Positions 59,477 through 64,000 of a stretch of 64,000 nt of DNA are shown one piece after another. Below the pieces are notes generated by a model. It saw nothing but the letters and a program-made list of their open reading frames with translations. It was not told where the DNA came from and made no database searches. This DNA is from Belnapia mucosa (lineage in GTDB: Bacteria; Pseudomonadota; Alphaproteobacteria; Acetobacterales; Acetobacteraceae): assembly GCF_016775475.1 (NCBI RefSeq), contig NZ_JAEUXJ010000012.1:1-64000 (forward strand), read 5' to 3'. The position numbers and the translations under genes were made by a program. Position 1 is the first letter of the stretch, and the number at the start of each line of letters is the position of its first letter.

Positions 59477-59665
59477 ATGCCGGAACCCAGGCCAGTGCAG
59501 AAGGGCACGGGCGAGGCCCCCTGGACCGAGGAGGAGAAATCCCGCGGCGCCGCGAAGCCCGAGGAGATCGAGCAGGCCGGCGGATCGCCCGGGGGCCGGC
59601 CGAATGACGAGCGCGCCAAGACCGAGAGCGCCGCCGCCGAGACCGAGCCCGACAAGCACCGCTGA
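59477..59665 (+). CDS. Small acidic, probably disordered protein
   Basis: 62 residues, charged and Pro/Gly-rich (RPVQKGTGEAPWTEEEKSRG, then NDERAKTESAAAETEPDKHR). GGAGGA lies 8 nt before the ATG, which supports expression. It resembles in style the 74-residue protein at 33898-34122, without clear identity. Family unknown. Confidence 0.6.
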   Translation: MPEPRPVQKGTGEAPWTEEEKSRGAAKPEEIEQAGGSPGGRPNDERAKTESAAAETEPDKHR

Positions 59666-59717
59666 CCCGCCCTGCCGGCATTGGACGGCGGCGGGGCCGT
59701 CCTGCCATGCTCGGCCC

Positions 59718-60353
59718 ATGTACAACCCCGCCGCCTTCCGGGAGGACCGCCCGGAGATCCTGCACAGCCTGATCCGCCAGGCCCGACTTGCCCTGCTCGT
59801 CTCGAACGGGGCGGGCGGCGTGCCGGACATCACCCATCTGCCGCTGACGCTGGATGCCGGGGCGGGGCTGCTGATCGGCCATCTGGCGCGGGCCAACCCG
59901 CATGCGGCAGCGCTGCGCGAGGCCGGGCGCGCGATCGCGGTGTTCCGCGGGGCGGAGGCCTATGTCTCGCCGAATTGGTATCCCTCCAAGGCCGAGCATC
60001 ACCGGGTGGTGCCCACCTGGAATTACGAGGCGGTGCATGCCGAGGGGCCGGTCGAGATCATCGAGGACCCGGTGCGGCTGCACGCCATCGTCAGCCAGCT
60101 GACCGAGGAGAAGGAGGCGTCGCAGCCGCGGCCCTGGTCGGTCGCCGATGCGCCGGAGCCATTCATCGCGGGGCAGCTCAAGGGGATCGTCGGCTTCACG
60201 CTTCGGATCGAGCTTCTGACCGGCAAGCGCAAGCTCAGCCAGAACCGCGCCGCCCCCGACCGGGATGGCGCGACTGCGGGTCTGGCCGCGAGCGAGGATC
60301 CCCGCGACCGCGCCACCGCCGCGGCGATGCGGCGCATGGCCGAAGGGGGCTGA
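59718..60353 (+). CDS. PaiB-type FMN-binding protein
   Basis: 211 residues. MYNPAAFREDRPEILHSLIR, DITHLPLTLDAGAGLLIGHL, YVSPNWYPSKAEHHRVVPTW and NYEAVHAEGPVEI are PaiB motifs; WSVADAPEPFIAGQLKGIVG and SQNRAAPDRDG finish it. PaiB acts as a negative regulator of sporulation and protease genes in Bacillus; in Gram-negatives its job is unclear and a flavin reductase-like role is possible. Two nt before the lyase gene. Confidence 0.92.
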   Translation: MYNPAAFREDRPEILHSLIRQARLALLVSNGAGGVPDITHLPLTLDAGAGLLIGHLARANPHAAALREAGRAIAVFRGAEAYVSPNWYPSKAEHHRVVPTWNYEAVHAEGPVEIIEDPVRLHAIVSQLTEEKEASQPRPWSVADAPEPFIAGQLKGIVGFTLRIELLTGKRKLSQNRAAPDRDGATAGLAASEDPRDRATAAAMRRMAEGG

Positions 60354-60355
60354 GC

Positions 60356-61881
60356 ATGCGGCGCGGCATCGGGGCACTGATCGGGGTGATGATGATGGGC
60401 AGCCTGGCGGCGCCGCTGGCCGCGCAGCCGTCGCCGCGGCGCGACGAGTTCTTCTGGCTGGGCGAGATCAACAAGGCCAGCACCGTCATCAACTCGGAGG
60501 AAGGGCTGCTGGACCCGGCGCTGGCGCCACGGATCGCCGCCGGGCTCGATGCCGTGCTGCAGGCGGGCGCGCAGCCGGGCGGCCAGCGCCCCAACCTCGT
60601 CATCACCTTCGAGCCGCTGCTGATCGAGGCCGCGGGCGTCGAGGCGACGCTGCTGCATGCCGGGCGATCAAGCCAGGACATGCTGGCGACGGTCCGCGCC
60701 GCCATGCTGCGGGACGGGCTGCTGCGCCTGGCCGGGCAGCTCCGCCGCACCACGGACTCCATGCTGCGCGTGGCGGAGCGCCATGCCGGGACGGTGGTGC
60801 CGAACTACACCAACGGTGTCGCCGCCCAGCCCAACAGCTACGGCCATTACCTGCTCGGCCATATCGCCGGGCTCGACCGCGACGCCCAGCGGCTGCGCGA
60901 GGCCTATGCGCGGCTCGACCTCTCGCCCATGGGCACGACGGTGCTGAACGGCACGAGCTGGCCGCTGAACCGCGACCGCATGGCGCGCTATCTCGGCTTC
61001 CCGGACAAGGTGGACAATGCCTATGACGCGGCGCAGATCGCCGCCACCGACCTGCCGGTCGAGATCGGCGCCGTCGCCACCAGCATCGCGCTCCATGCCG
61101 GCGCCTACATCGCCGATGTGATGACCCAGTATGCCCAGCCGCGGCCCTGGATCCTGCTCGAGGAAGGCGGCGGCAACACCTATGTCTCGAGCGCCATGCC
61201 GCAGAAGCGCAACCCGGGCCTGCTGAACGATGCGCGGCGGCAGGCCTCGACGGTGGTGACGCTCGGCATGGGAAGGGCGCTGCAGGCGCACAACATCCCG
61301 CCGGCATGAACGACCCGAAGGTCACCGCCGACAACATGGCGCTGATCGCCGCGACCGTGAACCTGCTGGAACGCTGGGACCGCATCCTGCATGCGCTCGT
61401 CCTCAGCCCGGAGCGGGCGCTGGAGGAGCTGAACAGCGACTGGACCGCCTCGCAGGAGGTGGCGGATGTGCTGATGCGACGCCATCGCCTGCCCTTCCGC
61501 GTCGGCCACCACTTCGCCTCGGAGGTGGTCGATTACGCCAAGGCGCATGACATCCGCCCGGCCGACTTCCCCTATGCCGAGGCGCGGCGGATCTATGCGG
61601 AGACGCTGCGCGAGATGCGCCAGCCGGAGGGTGAGCTGCCCATGAGCGAGACGGAATTCCGCGCCGCGCTCGACCCCGCCGCCATCATCCGCAACCGGGC
61701 GACCAGCGGCGGGCCGCAGCCGTCGGAGATGGCACGGATGCTGCGCGCCGCCGGCGAGAGGCTGGCGGCGCAGGAGGGATGGATCGGCGAGCGCCGGGCC
61801 CGGATCGACGGGGCCCTCGCCGCGCTGGATGGCGATTTCGGCCGGATCCTGGCCCGCGCTACTCCGGCCGAGCGCCGCTGA
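60356..61881 (+). pseudogene. Exported argininosuccinate-lyase-like protein, split by a frameshift
   Basis: Two frames make one lyase. 60356-61309 (317 residues) has a signal peptide (IGALIGVMMMGSLAAPLAAQ), the family block WLGEINKASTVINSEEGLLD and the catalytic-loop SSAMPQKRNPGLLNDARRQA, and ends AHNIPPA. 61306-61881 (191 residues) starts MNDPKVTADNMALIAATVNL and carries the C-terminal helices. The expected join is IPPGMND; one G seems missing near 61303, so the chain breaks at the active-site side. The superfamily includes fumarase, aspartase and ASL; an N-terminal signal is unusual. It could be real inactivation or a sequence error. Confidence 0.85.
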
Positions 61882-62833
61882 CCTTCACCATCTCCCCCCA
61901 GATCGGCCGTTCCTTGGCGAGCCGCGCCGCCAGCCCCTCGGGCGTGGAGCCGGTCAGCCGGGCGCCCATCCCGATCGCCCGCTGCTGCAGCGCCGGGTCG
62001 GTCCAGGCGGCGCGCACCTCGGCCGAGAGCCGCTCGACCACCGCCTGAGGCGTGCCCCGTGGCGCTGCCCAGAGATGCCAGGGCGAGACGTCGAAGCCGG
62101 GCAGGCCGGCCTCCGCCATGGTCGGCACATCCGGCAGGGCCGGCCAGCGCTGCGGCAGCGCCACGGCCAGCGCCCGCATCCGCCCCTCCTGGATCACCCC
62201 GACATAGGAGGCGAGGTTGTCCACGGCATACTGGATGTCGCCCCCCAGCATGGCGGTGATGGTCTGCGCGCCGCCGCGGAAGGAGACGTGCTGCGCATCA
62301 AGGCCGGCGCGATTGGCGAGGTAGGCGCCGGAGAGATGGATGGTGGTGCCGACGCCGGAGGAGCCGTAGCTGACCCCGCCGGGCCGCGCCTTCGCCCAGG
62401 CGACGAACTCCGCCAGCGTCCGCGCCGGGACATGCTGCGCCGGCACGACCAGCACGTTGGGCAGGTCCCACATCGCGCTGATCCAGGCGAAGTCGCGGTC
62501 GGGGTCGTAGGGCAGGCTTTTGAAGAGGTGCGGGTTGATCAGCAGGTTGTGCATGCTGACCGTGCCGATGGTGGTGCCATCCGGCGCGGCGCGGGCGAGC
62601 GCCTCCGTTCCGATATTGCCGGAGGCGCCGGTGCGGGTCTCGACGATGAAGGGCTGGCCGAGGCGCTGCCCCATCTGCTCGGCGGCCAGCCGCGTCATGA
62701 CATCGAGCGAGCCGCCGGGCGGGAAGCCGACGATGATGCGGACCGGCCGGTCCGGCCAGCTTCCCTGCGCTCGCCCGGCAAGGGGCAAGGCGGCCAGCAT
62801 GGGTGTCGCAAGCAGCCCGCGGCGGTGCAGCAC
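61859..62833 (-). CDS. TctC/Bug-family substrate-binding protein
   Basis: 324 residues. Signal peptide MLHRRGLLATPMLAALPLAG, then PDRPVRIIVGFPPGGSLDVM and IVETRTGASGNIGTEALARA. VSFRGGAQTITAMLGGDIQY and FDVSPWHLWAAPRGTPQAVV belong to the family. The stop overlaps the lyase C-terminal frame by 23 bp (convergent). Its neighbour on the other strand acts on dicarboxylate-type molecules, so a dicarboxylate ligand is plausible. Confidence 0.93.
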   Translation of the reverse strand: MLHRRGLLATPMLAALPLAGRAQGSWPDRPVRIIVGFPPGGSLDVMTRLAAEQMGQRLGQPFIVETRTGASGNIGTEALARAAPDGTTIGTVSMHNLLINPHLFKSLPYDPDRDFAWISAMWDLPNVLVVPAQHVPARTLAEFVAWAKARPGGVSYGSSGVGTTIHLSGAYLANRAGLDAQHVSFRGGAQTITAMLGGDIQYAVDNLASYVGVIQEGRMRALAVALPQRWPALPDVPTMAEAGLPGFDVSPWHLWAAPRGTPQAVVERLSAEVRAAWTDPALQQRAIGMGARLTGSTPEGLAARLAKERPIWGEMVKVSGARPE

Positions 62834-62910
62834 TGGATATTCCTCCCGGTTTTCGTTGCCGGAAGGCTAGCACCACGCACCGACGCGACGGTAGCGCGGC
62901 GGGGCCTGGT

Positions 62911-63165
62911 TCAGTGTGCCGGCTGTGGCGCGGGCTGCTGCTGGTTCTGGGGCGCCTGCTGCCTGGCAGCGGCGCGGTCGGCCCGGCTGCGCTCATGCGA
63001 GCCGACGGCGCAGCCCGCCGCGGCGCCGGCGACGGCATGGCCGCTGCCCACCATATGCCCGCCCACCGCGCCAAGGGCGGCCCCCTTGGCACAGGACGGC
63101 TTGGCCATGGCGGGCGCGGCAGACAGCAGCGCCACGGCGGCTGCGGCGGCGAGGATGGTCTTCAT
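62911..63165 (-). CDS. Small exported glycine-zipper-like protein
   Basis: 84 residues from the ATG at 63163-63165. Signal peptide (TILAAAAAVALLSAAPAMAK), then a Gly/Ala segment (GAALGAVGGHMVGSGHAVAG) and a Gln/Pro tail (RQQAPQNQQQPAPQPAH). Two Cys are kept (SCAKG, GCAVG). Such proteins are periplasmic or outer-membrane-associated; the family is not certain. Confidence 0.65.
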   Translation of the reverse strand: MKTILAAAAAVALLSAAPAMAKPSCAKGAALGAVGGHMVGSGHAVAGAAAGCAVGSHERSRADRAAARQQAPQNQQQPAPQPAH

Positions 63166-63278
63166 GGGGCGGCTCTCCAGCTCTCCTTGGGTCAGGGGAA
63201 CGGGAGGCGGAGGGGCAGGTTGCTGGCATTGCGTATCGTTCACGCCGGCACCATGCCCCCCGCAACGCTCCTGGCCGC

Positions 63279-64000
63279 TCAGCCCAGGTTGGCGCCCTGC
63301 TTCTTCCAGAAAGCCTCGGCCGCCGGGTGCCAGGGCACGCCGGCCGCCGCGGTCTTCTGCCGCTCCAGCGTGAAGCCGCGGCCCTCGGCATGCACCTGGG
63401 CCAGCTCGGCGCGGCCGTTCCAGGTGCTCTCCAGGATCTTCGTCACCATGTCGTCCGGCATGGTGTCCATCACCGCGAGGATATTGGCGACCGACATCTG
63501 CTGGTTGTCCGTGGTCTGGCCGGGATAGGTGCCGGCCGGGATCACCTCGGGGAAATAGACCGGACCGTATTTCGCGGTGATCTTCGGCACCAGATCGGCA
63601 TGGTCCACCAGCCGCATGGTGATGCCGGGCGAGGCGGCGAGGTCGGTCACCGCGCTGGTCGGCACGCCGGAGACGAAGAAATAGGCGTCGAGCTTGCCGT
63701 CCTTCACCGCATTGGTGCTCTCGGCCGGCGACAGCCGCTCGCGCGCGCGGAAATCCTTGTCGCGGTCGAGGCCCGCGGCCTCGATCAGGCGGAAGGCCAT
63801 CACCTCGGTCGCCGAGCCGGGCGCGCCGGAGGAGATGCGCTTGCCCTTCATGTCCTGGATGCTCTGGATGCCGCTGGCGGCGGTGGTCACCGCCTGCATG
63901 CGGTTGGTGTAGAGCACGGCGATGGCGCGGACCTTCACCGGCCGGCCGCGGAAGCGGTCCTCGCCCTTCACCGCATCGACGCTGGCATCGACCTGGGAGA
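63279..64000 (-). CDS. TAXI-family TRAP transporter solute-binding protein, partial
   Basis: The N-terminus lies beyond the window end; the frame is open to the last base and reads SQVDASVDAVKG there. VRAIAVLYTNRMQAVTTAAS, KRISSGAPGSATEVMAFRLI and SPAESTNAVKDGKLDAYFFV are TAXI-type TRAP binding-protein motifs; PEVIPAGTYPGQTTDNQQMS closes the fold. These periplasmic proteins deliver glutamate-like or other acids to a fused DctQM permease, expected nearby outside the window. Confidence 0.92.
   Translation of the reverse strand, partial: SQVDASVDAVKGEDRFRGRPVKVRAIAVLYTNRMQAVTTAASGIQSIQDMKGKRISSGAPGSATEVMAFRLIEAAGLDRDKDFRARERLSPAESTNAVKDGKLDAYFFVSGVPTSAVTDLAASPGITMRLVDHADLVPKITAKYGPVYFPEVIPAGTYPGQTTDNQQMSVANILAVMDTMPDDMVTKILESTWNGRAELAQVHAEGRGFTLERQKTAAAGVPWHPAAEAFWKKQGANLG

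Noticed and set aside
61280..61320. Programmed frameshift in the lyase gene
   Set aside because: No slippery heptamer or following stem was seen at the junction; a simple missing G explains it better.

Overview
The window is GC-rich chromosomal DNA, and its gene content points to an alphaproteobacterium of the Acetobacteraceae (Roseomonas-like). Two pieces of order support this: the string sppA-ihfB-lapA-pyrF-trpF-trpB-trpA-(interruption)-accD-folC, and the rpsT-dnaA-dnaN block. Five orphan tripartite-tricarboxylate (TctC/Bug) binding proteins in 64 kb, a genus-level guess from gene style, and the IS5-type relics fit the same lineage. No rRNA, tRNA or CRISPR array was seen.

Layout. 1-0.5 kb: a frameshifted IS5-type transposase fragment fused to the tail of an ABC binding-protein gene. 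0.7-2.1 kb: divergent HxlR regulator and SDR oxidoreductase. 2.5-5.3 kb: DMT exporter, ModA-like binding protein and amidohydrolase. 5.3-15.8 kb (minus strand): the tryptophan/pyrimidine/fatty-acid/folate housekeeping cluster, broken between trpA and accD by a parDE-type module, a glycine-rich surface-type protein and IS debris, and between trpB and trpF by a vapBC module. 15.8-19.6 kb: DUF6817/TPR protein, a low-GC PIN-domain gene, and a transposase-derived DNA-binding protein preceded by a perfect GTTC-N7-GTTC LexA-type box. 19.8-26.4 kb: TctC protein, EamA transporter, acyl-CoA genes and etfBA. 26.5-30.8 kb: a large MscS-family channel and a GH16 glycosidase. 30.8-40.2 kb: azlCD, NeuD-type acyltransferase, GH113-like protein, panE with a stand-alone biotin carrier, cation/proton antiporter, SH3 protein, ubiE, mutM. 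40.2-44.5 kb: enoyl-CoA hydratase, rpsT, dnaA, dnaN. 44.5-54.1 kb: TctC-linked catabolic operons (TauD; MaoC-SBP-GNAT), methyltransferase, rlmN, SemiSWEET, MFS-MaoC. 54.1-64 kb: hydrolase, argG plus a potassium channel, two TctC proteins, an MscS channel, PaiB, an exported argininosuccinate-lyase-like protein split by a frameshift, and a TAXI-TRAP binding protein running off the edge.

Most notable: (i) a 22-residue module with invariant W-N-A and A-T-G-x-W positions occurs twice at the C-terminus of the glycine-rich protein and twice at the N-terminus of the GH16 enzyme 20 kb away; neither protein has a Sec signal peptide, so the module may be a shared surface/export or polysaccharide-binding tag. 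(ii) A LexA-type SOS box sits 26 nt before a protein that keeps the IS5 transposase DNA-binding domain but has no DDE domain. (iii) Two copies of a paired-hairpin intergenic repeat define a REP-like family.

All identifications come from reading the sequence; no database search was run.
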